DNA of 64,000 bases from contig JAKCPI010000523.1 of NCBI GenBank assembly GCA_023213315.1, positions 57,990-121,989 on the forward strand, in the 5' to 3' direction. Every line of letters begins with the position of its first letter. Within the stretch, counting starts at the first letter, position 1. The position numbers and the translations under genes were made by a program. The notes below the pieces were generated by a model. It saw only the letters and a program-made list of their open reading frames with translations. It was not told the origin of the DNA and did no database searches. Source of the stretch: Euborellia annulipes (taxonomy: Eukaryota; Arthropoda; Insecta; Dermaptera; Anisolabididae). Shown piece by piece: positions 54,944-64,000 of the stretch.

Positions 54944-55509
54944 GTAAATATTACACACTCAATTGATAAATAAATTAATCAAAAAATTAAATTCAAATTA
55001 ATTAAAAATTAGCTGTATGTTTCTAAATCAAAATTGCAATCCTTGAGGCTAGGAACCCGAGGGCTCCACCGATCTGATGGTGGAGACGGGGTTACAAATA
55101 CACTTCACATTTGTTCGAATTTTGGGTTAGCTTAGGTAGGATCCCTTACAGGTTAGCCCCCGCACTCGTTTGCTTGTAATGCAAAAAATCGTCCACTCTC
55201 ACTGATACAGACTACGGAAAATATTTTTTAAAATTTATATTAAGCAAGGGAAAGTTAATATAAAAAATTTAAAACCTTGCTGTTTTACTTTTTTGTTATT
55301 TCCCTTTACTACATATATTTTTTTTGTAGTAAATGAAAATAACTTGTGTTTAGTGTAGTTCAATAAGGATGTGTGAAAAATATGAAGAGAGAAAAATTGT
55401 AAAAAAAAAAAAAAAGGTAAATCTCTAACTTTCTTTTAATTAAATCTTAACTGATTTCACGACTAACGCAATTTTTTTTAGGATGAAATCAAGTCTATAA
55501 GAACCAAAG
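54944..55509. other. Spacer, possible intron
   Basis: A less AT-rich patch at 55035-55095 (GAACCCGAGGGCTCCACCG) is unassigned. No further exon is clear. Confidence 0.35.
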
Positions 55510-55522
55510 ATCCAGATGAGTT

Positions 55523-55771
55523 ATTATTATTAGGAAAATTTTTAATTATAGACCACATTTTTGTATTAATTATTTATTAAAAATATAAATACTGTACAAC
55601 GTGAACTTGATTCGGACCAAGTGCACAGTTTTTGAAAACGGCTGCAGAATAAGCAGTCGAAACGTTGTACAGTATTTATATTTTTAATAAATAATTAATA
55701 CAAAAGTGTGGTCTATAATTAAAAATTTTCCAAATAATATTAATTCAAACCACAAAAACTTTAATAAACAC
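55523..55771 (+). mobile_element. Inverted-arm retroelement (copy C2, complete centre)
   Basis: Arms TATAGACCACATTTTTG / CAAAAGTGTGGTCTATA and AATACTGTACAACG / CGTTGTACAGTATT. The centre includes GCAGAATAAGCAGTCGAAAC, a degenerate form of the core. Tail of about 31 nt (55741-55771). Exact 13-bp duplication ATCCAGATGAGTT at 55510-55522 and 55772-55784. Confidence 0.75.
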
Positions 55772-55837
55772 ATCCAGATGAGTTTTTTTGGAAGGGGAGG
55801 GGGGGGGGAGGTTATCTGATGGGAGTGGTGGGTGAGG

Positions 55838-56010
55838 GACACAACTTTATCTTACTTTCGGTAATTTAAAGTTGCATTCTGTATTTGTTTACCAGATTTT
55901 TTTGTGTCGAAATAGATTTGAACACATACCCCTAGAGACCAGACCATTTTGAGAGACCCACTTTTTTGGAATCCGAGACTTTTAAAACGAGTATTAACAA
56001 AAATTTTTTT
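55838..56010 (+). mobile_element. Decayed HP1
   Basis: ACACAACTTTATCTTACTTT, ACCAGATTTTTTTGTGTCGA and GACCCACTTTTTTGGAATCC follow HP1 order with large deletions. Confidence 0.55.
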
Positions 56011-56074
56011 TATAATATGATTATGTGGTGGTATGGGCATCCAAAGCGAAAAACAAAATAAAAGTCTATTTTTT

Positions 56075-56110
56075 GTCGACGTTTCGAGAGCCGATCGTAC
56101 TCTTAATCAG
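56075..56110 (-). other. Solitary hammerhead-like motif with a paired stem II
   Basis: On the minus strand: CTGATTA, then AGAG...CTCT stem (loop TACGATCGG), then CGAAACGTCGAC. Position G8 of the hammerhead core is T here, which should inactivate it. Confidence 0.4.
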
Positions 56111-56366
56111 GACAAAAATTCTGTCAAATTGTAAGGTTAGTTGACATGGCAGTGTAGCAACGTTTTTACCAATATTTATTCTCTTTACTGTTTCGAGGGC
56201 GATATATTTCCGAGGTCGATACATTTTCAAAATAATACCAATTGTGTCATCTTAAAATTAGACAAAAAATATGAAAATGTTTTTATTTTCTTCTGAATGA
56301 AGATTATTTGACGAGAAATATACTAACTTAACGTTATATTAGATCACAAAAAGTTTTTAGGGGTTA

Positions 56367-56416
56367 CTTTTTACTTTCTCTTACCCTATATATTAAATAT
56401 AGAGAGAAAGTATTGT
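56367..56416 (-). repeat. Solitary HP1 right hairpin
   Basis: TTTTTACTTTCTCTTACCC, AT spacer, GAGAGAAAGTATTG. A half hairpin of the same kind is at 62058-62085. Confidence 0.65.
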
Positions 56417-56567
56417 TTTTTTTTTGTGTCATTTATTCTATAAACCTAATTTATTCTTTTTCGACAATTTCAATTTTGTTAATGGTTCAAATATAATTTA
56501 ATTTTCATTTAGGTATAAAATAATTTTATACTAGAATCCCGATAATTCGTATCGTCACGGGATGGGT

Positions 56568-56790
56568 CATGGCGTAAGCCAGACATCTTGTTAGGGGGGC
56601 CAACCCTCGTTAGGCGAGAGGGGGCTTGCAATAATATATACATAGATTATTTAATTAAATAAAAAAAATTAAATTAATGTAGTGGATTGGGGGTTAAAAA
56701 AATAATTCCCAAATGGGAAAAATATATATTTGTTTTTTTTTTTTTTAATTTTAGGACAAGCCAGGGGGGCAACCCCTGCCCCCCCTCATG
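56568..56790 (+). mobile_element. hAT-like MITE, type 1, in a pogo-like fragment
   Basis: Starts CATGGCGTAAGCCAG and ends CCCCCCTCATG. Exact 8-bp duplication GGATGGGT at 56560-56567 and 56791-56798. The host sequence begins TAGAATCCCGATAATTCG, like a Tigger/pogo terminus. Confidence 0.75.
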
Positions 56791-56798
56791 GGATGGGT

Positions 56799-57484
56799 GG
56801 TTTGTATGAATTATAGGGATTATCAATTATCAGGAGTACAAAATTAAAAAAAAGTTTTTCTGCGAACCGGCAAATTTGTGCGAATTAGCAGGAAAAACGA
56901 ATAATTCCCACTGCATTTAATTTTCCTCTTTGATTCTATCTTTCACTGCACATGTCGTTCTCAATTTTTTTCATCTTTACTTATATATGACAGGAAATAT
57001 CATAAAAAGTAAAATAAATAGGCGAATACATGGTCGAGTTGACGCGCGCCCCGCGACCTCTGACCCAGGGCAAAAGGGGACTCGTAGAAGTGTCATCCCG
57101 GGGGTGAAATATGGCAGGCCATAGTGTATTATTTCATAATAACGGTTCTCATTTACTGACACACCCAAAAGTTTCCAAAAAAAAAATAACCCCTAACAAA
57201 TTTTTACAATCTAATAAAACATATTAAATTTCAGTCAAATAATCGTCATTCAGAAAAAGCTGTAACTAAAGTGTTTTATTTTTTTGCTTTTTTTTTTAAG
57301 AAGATATATAGTTTTAAAATAATTTTCCTTTTTATAATGCATTTGATTTTTAGACTGTTTATTCTTAAATTTCATAGCTAGAGCATTTGTAGGGATCCTC
57401 TGACAAAAGGCAAAAAATTTTAAATAAATTTTAAAATTGCAAAACAACCAGCAAATAAAAAATTTGATATTCGTCCCTATAAAT
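56799..57484. other. Spacer
   Basis: 57030-57120 is GC-richer (GACGCGCGCCCCGCGACC), overlapped by short frames on both strands without support. Confidence 0.4.
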
Positions 57485-57691
57485 AAAAATCTGGTGTGAC
57501 TAGCGCACATCACACAACTTTCTCTTACCTTCGGTAATCGAAAGTTGTGTTCTGTGCTTGTCACACCAGATTTTTTGTGTCAACATGTATTTAGTTTCTG
57601 ACGGCACGGTACATTCGATTTTCAAGATGTAAAATTTCTATATAAGTATGGCAAAATATTTATATTTTGTTACCATGGCAACCATTTTAGT
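57485..57691 (+). mobile_element. HP1, left end only
   Basis: Complete, well-preserved left hairpin, then body to TGGCAACCATTTTAG. Confidence 0.8.
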
Positions 57692-58795
57692 AACAGTTGT
57701 ATTATTAAATACTTTATCGTAAAAAATGAATTTTTAAAAATATCTAATTCAATATCACTTGCTATTTATTTACGATCCAAAATAAATTGAATAGAAACAT
57801 CAATAACGAGTGAAGTAAAACGACTTTGATTTTTTTTTATAACCTTTCTCGCTTCTCAACTTAATTGAAAGGTATTCAATTCCCCCCAGATCACTCGGCT
57901 TTTTCTATTTGATCTCACAAACCCTTTCAGGGATTCCGATATCTGAAAAGAGAACGAGAGTAAAAGATTACACTTAAAGACAATCTATTCTATATTTTAA
58001 GATTGAAATGTTTCTATCTTTTAGAGTAAATTTAATTAAAAGCCAATCTCAAAGGAATGACAGCTGGGAGAGAGAAAGAAGCTGACTGCATCCCTATAAT
58101 GAAAACATTATAACCCGAATGACGTCGGCTATTTAATTAATGTATGGTATATCGCCAAGGGGATGAAATCTTATCAAACGCTTCGTTAAGGGGACGCTGT
58201 CCTTAATGGACCACTTTGGATTCCTTTTAATTTGTTCCTGTTCTTTAAATTAAAAGCTAATTTAATATATACTAACCTTCAAAAGAATTGCGAGCTTTTT
58301 ATTTTTTTAATTGTTTTAAAAATTTTTTTCTCCATCCGCTCCCCATTAATTTTAAGAGTTTTTGACAAGGATTTCTAATTAAGTTAACGATTAGATAAAA
58401 TATATAATAAAAAGAATTAATTTTTTTTTCTTCTCTTTCTTTGGCCAATCAGAGATAAATATTTTTCTTTAATAAAAAAAAAAAAATAAATAAATAAATA
58501 AAAAACCACCCGCTGTTTCTGAATCATAAATTAAATAATCAAATCTATTCCAAGTAAATATATTATGAATCTTATTCATGAGTAAAGAATTATGATAATT
58601 GGAATATTTCGTCTCTTTGATTATTTAAAAAAATTGCTAAAAAAAAAAAGAATTAAAAAATGAACAATGAAAAAGAAGTAGTCAGTTTTGTACTAACAAA
58701 AAGTAAGTGGGAGTAGATTAATATCTAGCCTTTTTTTTACTTACTAGGCTCGGCCTTCTGAATAAATTGAGAGTTTTCCGAGCCCTCAAAAAAAT
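57692..58795. other. Spacer with single-copy patch
   Basis: 58055-58215 is less AT-rich (GAATGACGTCGGC, GGGGACGCTGTCC) and non-repetitive; may be conserved non-coding DNA. Confidence 0.4.
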
Positions 58796-58801
58796 CTATA
58801 T

Positions 58802-58943
58802 ACAGTCGACTCTCGATAATTCGAAATTCAAGGAACCACAAGAAAAATTCGGAATATCGAGTTTTTGAATTATCAAGTTTAAATTATCAAGAGGAAAGAA
58901 AAAAATTCGAATTATTTAAAGTGTTTATTGTATTTTTGAAAAT
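58802..58943 (+). mobile_element. Pogo/Tigger-like left end
   Basis: TA followed by CAGTCGACTCTCGATAATTC resembles pogo-clade termini. The right end is not found; the copy is invaded by SINE2. Confidence 0.5.
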
Positions 58944-59167
58944 TCGCTCAGGGGCCCACATCTTGTGGGTACGTGGATGGCGACCACGAGCTGCCCGAGC
59001 TGGGGTAGGCAGTTCTTCTGTTCTTTGTACGTCTGAGACAGGTGTCAGACCGTGTGACGGGTCGGCTTGTTCTATCCTTCTCAGTCGCAAAAACGCATGA
59101 TAGGGTTGGAGGGAAAAAGTGAGGTCCGCCGACCCCGCATCGCGGGAAAAGGCAAGGACAGAAGGAG
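58944..59167 (+). mobile_element. SINE2
   Basis: Exact 17-bp duplication ATTGTATTTTTGAAAAT at 58927-58943 and 59168-59184. Internal 20-bp deletion after GTACGTCTG. Confidence 0.92.
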
Positions 59168-59229
59168 ATTGTATTTTTGAAAATATCTATGAGCTTGCAT
59201 ACATTTTATAAATAGCGTAAAGCAAAAAA

Positions 59230-59420
59230 GTAGCCCTTGGGCCATGGCTCAATGGAAGAGTTTCTGCCTCTTGTGCTAATGGTCAAGGGGCAACCAGGCT
59301 CATGGGACAAAAATTTATTTAATTTGAATTGGCTACGAATCAAATGAATATAAACGCGGTCTAAATGGCCTCTGTTGTCGAAAAATACCTTAAATAAAAT
59401 AAAAAAAGCAAATAAGTAAA
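59230..59420 (+). mobile_element. SINE3
   Basis: tRNA-like head GGGCCATGGCTCAATGGAAG, then TTTGAATTGGCTACGAATCA, TCTAAATGGCCTCTGTTGTC and an A-rich tail. Confidence 0.65.
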
Positions 59421-59692
59421 AAAATAATCTATATATATAATTCGCTAATGTCCGTCCGTCTGCGTGTCCGTCTGTCACGCTCTATTTAGGCAACTTCCCG
59501 TTGGAATTTTGAAATGAAATTTTATATGCATAAAGAGGACCTTCTCGGGATTACAGGAAAATTATTTTCATCCCGAAATTCGTATAACTTTTTGAGTTAT
59601 TAATTCTTAAAGTTACGATTTCTCCATAAGAAATGTTTAGAGAAATATTTATGTATTCTTTTCATTTGTGTATTGCAATAATGCAAAAAGGC
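59421..59692. other. Spacer
   Basis: CGTCCGTCTGCGTGTCCGTC near 59452 is a short simple-like repeat; no gene. Confidence 0.4.
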
Positions 59693-59860
59693 GTTTATTA
59701 AAGCTTTTGTGGTTTGAAATATTATTATTAGGAGAATTTTTAATTATAGACAACATTTTTGTATTAAATATTTATTAAAAATTTAATACTGTACAACGTT
59801 AATAAATATTTAATACAAAAATGTTGTCTATAATTAAAAATTCTCCTAATAAATGTAAAA
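59693..59860 (-). mobile_element. Inverted-arm retroelement (copy C3, reverse)
   Basis: The tail GTTTATTAAAGCTTTTGTGG is at the left. Arms TATAGACAACATTTTTG / CAAAAATGTTGTCTATA enclose a very short centre. Possible duplication AAAAAGGC at 59685 and 59864. Confidence 0.65.
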
Positions 59861-59871
59861 AGTAAAAAGGC

Positions 59872-60567
59872 ATTGAAAAAAAATGAAAATTGTCAGCAGA
59901 GTCCTACGTTTTATTGACTACATCGTATTAAATTTCACTATTGAATTGTAAATTATGAAAATATGAAATATAAAGCATAGATACTTGAATTGATTACTTT
60001 AATTTTTTAGTAAGGCCAAATTAAATGCTTATTTATTACTTATACTAAAAAAAAATGAATAAGAGATTTGCATTTTAATACATTTTAATGAAAGTTTTTT
60101 AATGCGATTTTTTTCATTTTTAATTTTTAAATTATTTAATCTCTAAGTCCAAGGTGTGATTATTTTTTTTTTTTAGGATTACTTTTAATATTTTAATTTA
60201 TTATTTATGAATAAAAAAAAAATTTTTGAAGAGTTGATTATATAAAAGAAAAATATTAAAGTACGTCAGGTGGAGCTATAAATTTGCTGGTTATTATTCT
60301 CCAACCCCTTTACTCTACTCATCCCAGCCTAATATTCGAAAAATATTAAAATTAATTCTTGGTATTCAAGGTCTTTTTGTTTTGATCTGAAAAGAATTGC
60401 AATTTGAGATTTTATTAATTAATGAGGCTGAAAATTTTTTAGGAGTTAAAAGAAATTAGACAAATATACTGTATTGTATTATTCCTTTTGTCGTACTTTC
60501 CTTAATATCGAACGAATAGATTTCAGGCTAAAAGGAGCCGAGAAAGATAAACTTAATTGACTCAATA
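59872..60567. other. AT-rich spacer
   Basis: No gene or recognised repeat. Confidence 0.5.
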
Positions 60568-61151
60568 ATTACTTTCTCTTACCTCTATATATGTTAGTAT
60601 ATAGAGAGAGAAAGTATTGGGTTCATGTCAAAAATTCGATGTCGTGATTTTGATGGATATACACGTTTTGAGGTTTTTCGCGACATGGTCTGTGTGTGCT
60701 GTGTGTCTGTGAACAAAATATCGCAAGAACTAAAAGAGCTCTGAGGTTGAAATGTTATATTTAAGTTAGGCACCCCCATGGGACATGACACGAGAATCGA
60801 CCAAAGAGTACTACAGTAGTACTTTACTGATGCACTTTTTCAGTTTTTTCCATTTTCTCTAAATTTGCTCCAACGATTTTGATTAAAATTCAAAAATCAA
60901 TTATTTTTTAGACCCTCTTTAAAATTCTCATTTTACCATTGAAATTTTCTGAAGACCACTTTACTCTTGTACTTCATAAGAAAGAGGAGAAATGGTTGCC
61001 ATGGTAACAAAATATAAATATTTTCCCATACTTTTAAATTTTACATCTTGAAATTCGAATGTACCGTACTGTCGGAAACCAATCATATGTCGACACAAAA
61101 AATCTGTTGTGTTACCTTCGGTAATCGTAAGTTGTGTGCTGTCCGACCAGT
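60568..61151 (-). mobile_element. HP1, near full length
   Basis: Right hairpin 60568-60617, body of the CATGACACGA subfamily, left hairpin partly deleted. GTACTACAGTAGTAC shows a small insertion in the otherwise invariant AGTACTAGTAC block. Confidence 0.8.
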
Positions 61152-62594
61152 AAAAAAAAAATATTTATAATTTACTTTATTAATTATTTAAAAAAAAAAA
61201 CAAAAAATGTTTTACTCTACCGTTTTATTCATCCCCAGAAGGGACTATTAACATTTTGCTTCTCTATTATTCTTTCAAATCTCATGTTTTTTTGTTTTGT
61301 TTTGTTTTGACTTGGGTCAGTCACTTTTGGGTGTTGTTGACTTTTTAATAGAAAAAGACCCCCGGGTTCCTTCCGTTCAACTCGGTTGGCTGGTTGCTAC
61401 CGGCGCCCTGTTCTCCATTCTTTTCTCCTTGCTTCAGGGTGCTCGTCTATTCTCGCACCTTTTTTATTCACTATACAAAACCTTCTCTATTTGAATTAAT
61501 AATAATAATAAACTCTTTATGTAAAAAAAAAAAAAATAGTTTATATCCCTGACCTCATCTACTATTATTTAAATATGCAGATAAATTTGAGTTTATTATA
61601 TAAAAATATCCCTTTTTTAAAACCGTTAAATTTTGAAAAAAATTTCTATTTTCTTAATGCCTTTGTTATTTGCAATCTGCCCTTAACAATACGTTTTCTC
61701 TTTTGTTGGTTCATTTTGCTTATCTAAAATTTTTATTTTGTTAAAATCTAAACTATTGCTAATATGAAAAAGAGGGATTTTTGATTTATCATATAAATAC
61801 GCCTTTGCTGTTTTCTTTAGAATATGTATAAAATGTTGCTTTGAACTATGTATAGAGTTATTTCATTTGAATTTAACATTTCCCCCGAACTTTTCTTTAT
61901 ATTTAAAATATAGCCTAGAGGGGATTATTAGCTTTCAGGTCTTGGATTGCATTAAAATATTTTTCTAAATTCCACAATCAATTTCATTTGTTAAATTAAC
62001 AACACAGTCATGTTGGTTGCCTTTTGTAGGGGGTTGAACGTTCAATTAAAGTTTCGAATTTTTACTTTCTCTTACCCTATTTATTATTAATATTTTCGTT
62101 GAACTTTTTGAAATAATTTTTCCTTTTCTTTTTAACCTATCATGAAATATTCTAATTTCATTTTCATTAATCAAGATGTTGATAATATTATCCTATCACT
62201 AATGATTTTCATAGATCGATTTGATCATATGCATGTGATATCTCTAAATTAAGAAGTTTTATTTTATATTCTAAAAATTGGTGAGGATATTTTAATGTTC
62301 CTCAATCAATTTCAAAACTCTCTATCACTGGAGTAGAGAGTAGAGCCCCTTCTTCACGTTTAAAAGGACAGTAGATGACAAAAAGATAAAATTTATTTTA
62401 ATTATAATAGGTTGGGTAGAAAAGCCGTGCTCAGACCTTACCCCTGACTAAATCTACATCCTGGGTGCCATATAATTTGAATATACTAATTTATTAAATA
62501 TGATGATTTTTTTTTAATTAAATCGATCGTTTATTTTTACTTTTCCAAAATACCCAAAAAATTAATATAATTATAAGCAAATTCAGTGACTATG
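61152..62594. other. AT-rich spacer
   Basis: 61297-61494 has a 65-codon frame in a less AT-rich patch, without a recognised domain. Half HP1 right hairpin at 62058. Confidence 0.45.
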
Positions 62595-62602
62595 CTGTAA
62601 TT

Positions 62603-62864
62603 AGGGGTCCTACCGAAACAAGAATTTCAGCCGAAACTGAAACCCTAACCGATTTTCGGCCCCAAACTTAGTATACCCTTTTTTTTACTTTTCCCTCTTG
62701 CGAAAAACATTTGACCTTTTTTTTTTACTTTTCCCTCAGCCCTTTTTTAAGGTGCAAATCTCATTTGACGTTTTTTTTCGTGTGTGTGCGAGTCTCATCG
62801 CATCTTTTGAAACTCAGGTTTCGGCTGGTTTTTGGCCGAAACCGAAACTTTTGTCGGTTCCTAG
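62603..62864. mobile_element. Probable hAT-like MITE with CCGAAAC repeats
   Basis: AGGGGTCCTACCGAAAC at the left and TTGTCGGTTCCTAG at the right are loosely inverted. CTGTAATT (62595-62602) and CTATAATT (62865-62872) would be an 8-bp duplication with one change. Confidence 0.5.
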
Positions 62865-62872
62865 CTATAATT

Positions 62873-64000
62873 GTTCTTCAATGGATCTCAACTAATTGAC
62901 TCTGCGTCTAATTTTCAATAAATTGTAACTCTATGAAATTTTAATAATAAACTAAAGTCAGAGTTGAGCACGAACTAAATCTATGATTAAAATTTGGTTA
63001 AATTAATTTAACCAAATCAAATTAACTAAATTTTTAATCATAGCTATCCAACTCCAGTTAATGTCATTTTTGCTTGTAAATCTCTGCCCTTTGGTTGTAA
63101 AAGAAAAAAAAGAGCTCTAATTATTTTGGAAATTTTTAAAGTTCGAATCTTGTGTTCAAGATGATTAGTTTTAAATTCATAAGAAATTAAAATAGTTTTG
63201 GATAATTGAAAACAGTTTGAGATTATCTCCCTATCCCTGAAATAAGCCTAAAGCTCAATCAGGTTATACACACATACAAACACATGTATATGACCGGCAG
63301 GCGGTTAACTTTTAACTAACTCGTTTGCGCTTGTTTCCCTCCCATACCTGGTTATAGCCACCATCTTCAACCCAACTAGCTACTTAATTAAGAATAGGTA
63401 CTCTGTAAAAAGGCAACACGTGTCGACCCATAGGTTACCATCAACTCGATTAGGTAGTTAAGTTGGCCGCGGTAAGTTTTTGCCCTCGTGCCTCTTCCGT
63501 CCGGATAGATCAAGTCCGCTAAGATTAATTGGCCGTTTGAGGAGTTAATATAACCCACGGCTTAATTATTATATTCAAACCTTATTGATAGATAATCGGC
63601 TTTGAAAGATTAACGTTACTTTCAATTAAATTAACAAGGATTTTTTTTTTATTCAACCGCTCTAAAATAATTAAATACTTGGAATTTCTAGCATTTATAC
63701 CTAATTAAATTAGGTGCCACATTTAGAAATATAGTCTTCAAAAATTTAATCTCTACAAAAACATTTACATTTCTAATCATTATTTTAATTGATTAAAAGT
63801 GAAACATTTCAATTCATAATTATAGCCCAAGAGCCAGCGACGGCCAGACCTTCGTTATTTTATAAAAGCTGAAAGTTTTTCTATGTATGCCCCCAATACA
63901 GGTAAGAATAATCCCCAACTATGAAACTTGGGTCGTGGTGGTTTTGGCAGATAACAGATAGTAACGGTGTAGAAATTTGTATCTGAAATTCGTTATAGTA
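62873..64000. other. Spacer with a single-copy, less AT-rich stretch
   Basis: 63290-63640 is non-repetitive and GC-richer (GGCAGGCGGTTAAC, TGGCCGCGGTAAG) with homeodomain-type TTAATTA sites; it may be regulatory or lie near another gene outside the window. TTAACCAAAT / ATTTGGTTAA inverted motifs near 62993-63015. Confidence 0.35.

Overview
This is arthropod nuclear DNA, very AT-rich and largely made of transposable elements. The only conserved host gene I can name is an orthologue of extra macrochaetae (emc), the Id-type helix-loop-helix gene, on the minus strand at 24822-25229. Its protein looks hexapod-like, but I cannot name the species. There are no operons, ribosome binding sites or CRISPR arrays, and I found no intact tRNA gene. 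Most open frames elsewhere are chance frames or frames inside repeats.

Layout. 1-24600 is a repeat field with several layers of nesting. 24689-25510 holds emc: a coding exon with a consensus splice donor, a TATA-box promoter with two CCAAT boxes and an E-box, and a weak candidate last exon. 25560-44330 is again repeat-rich, with a few single-copy, less AT-rich islands that may be regulatory (31380-31540, 34560-34860, 38440-38660). 44468-48170 is a young, non-autonomous LTR retrotransposon with an intact gag-protease frame and no reverse transcriptase. 48171-64000 has more repeats and a possible split host gene (promoter and first exon near 53230-53393, second exon at 54858-54943).

Mobile elements, named here for convenience. 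HP1 has about 15 copies or fragments; full copies end in one long hairpin on the left and a second hairpin on the right, and both hairpins contain ACTTTCTCTTACC. SINE1 is a tRNA-derived SINE with a poly-A tail and an internal palindrome. SINE2 is a separate 210-245 bp SINE-like repeat starting GCTCAGGGGCCC. SINE3 is a second tRNA-like SINE. Several hAT-like MITEs have exact 8-bp target duplications. A palindromic MITE occurs as 61-bp and 204-bp forms with TTA duplications. A group of inverted-arm retroelements ends in a unique tail of about 30 nt, has 12-14 bp target duplications, and carries CTGANGA...GAAAC motifs resembling a hammerhead ribozyme core; I regard these as Penelope-like or retrozyme-like.

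The most interesting material is this hairpin-retroelement group, the double-hairpin HP1 family, and the nested insertions, some with an empty site visible elsewhere in the same window.
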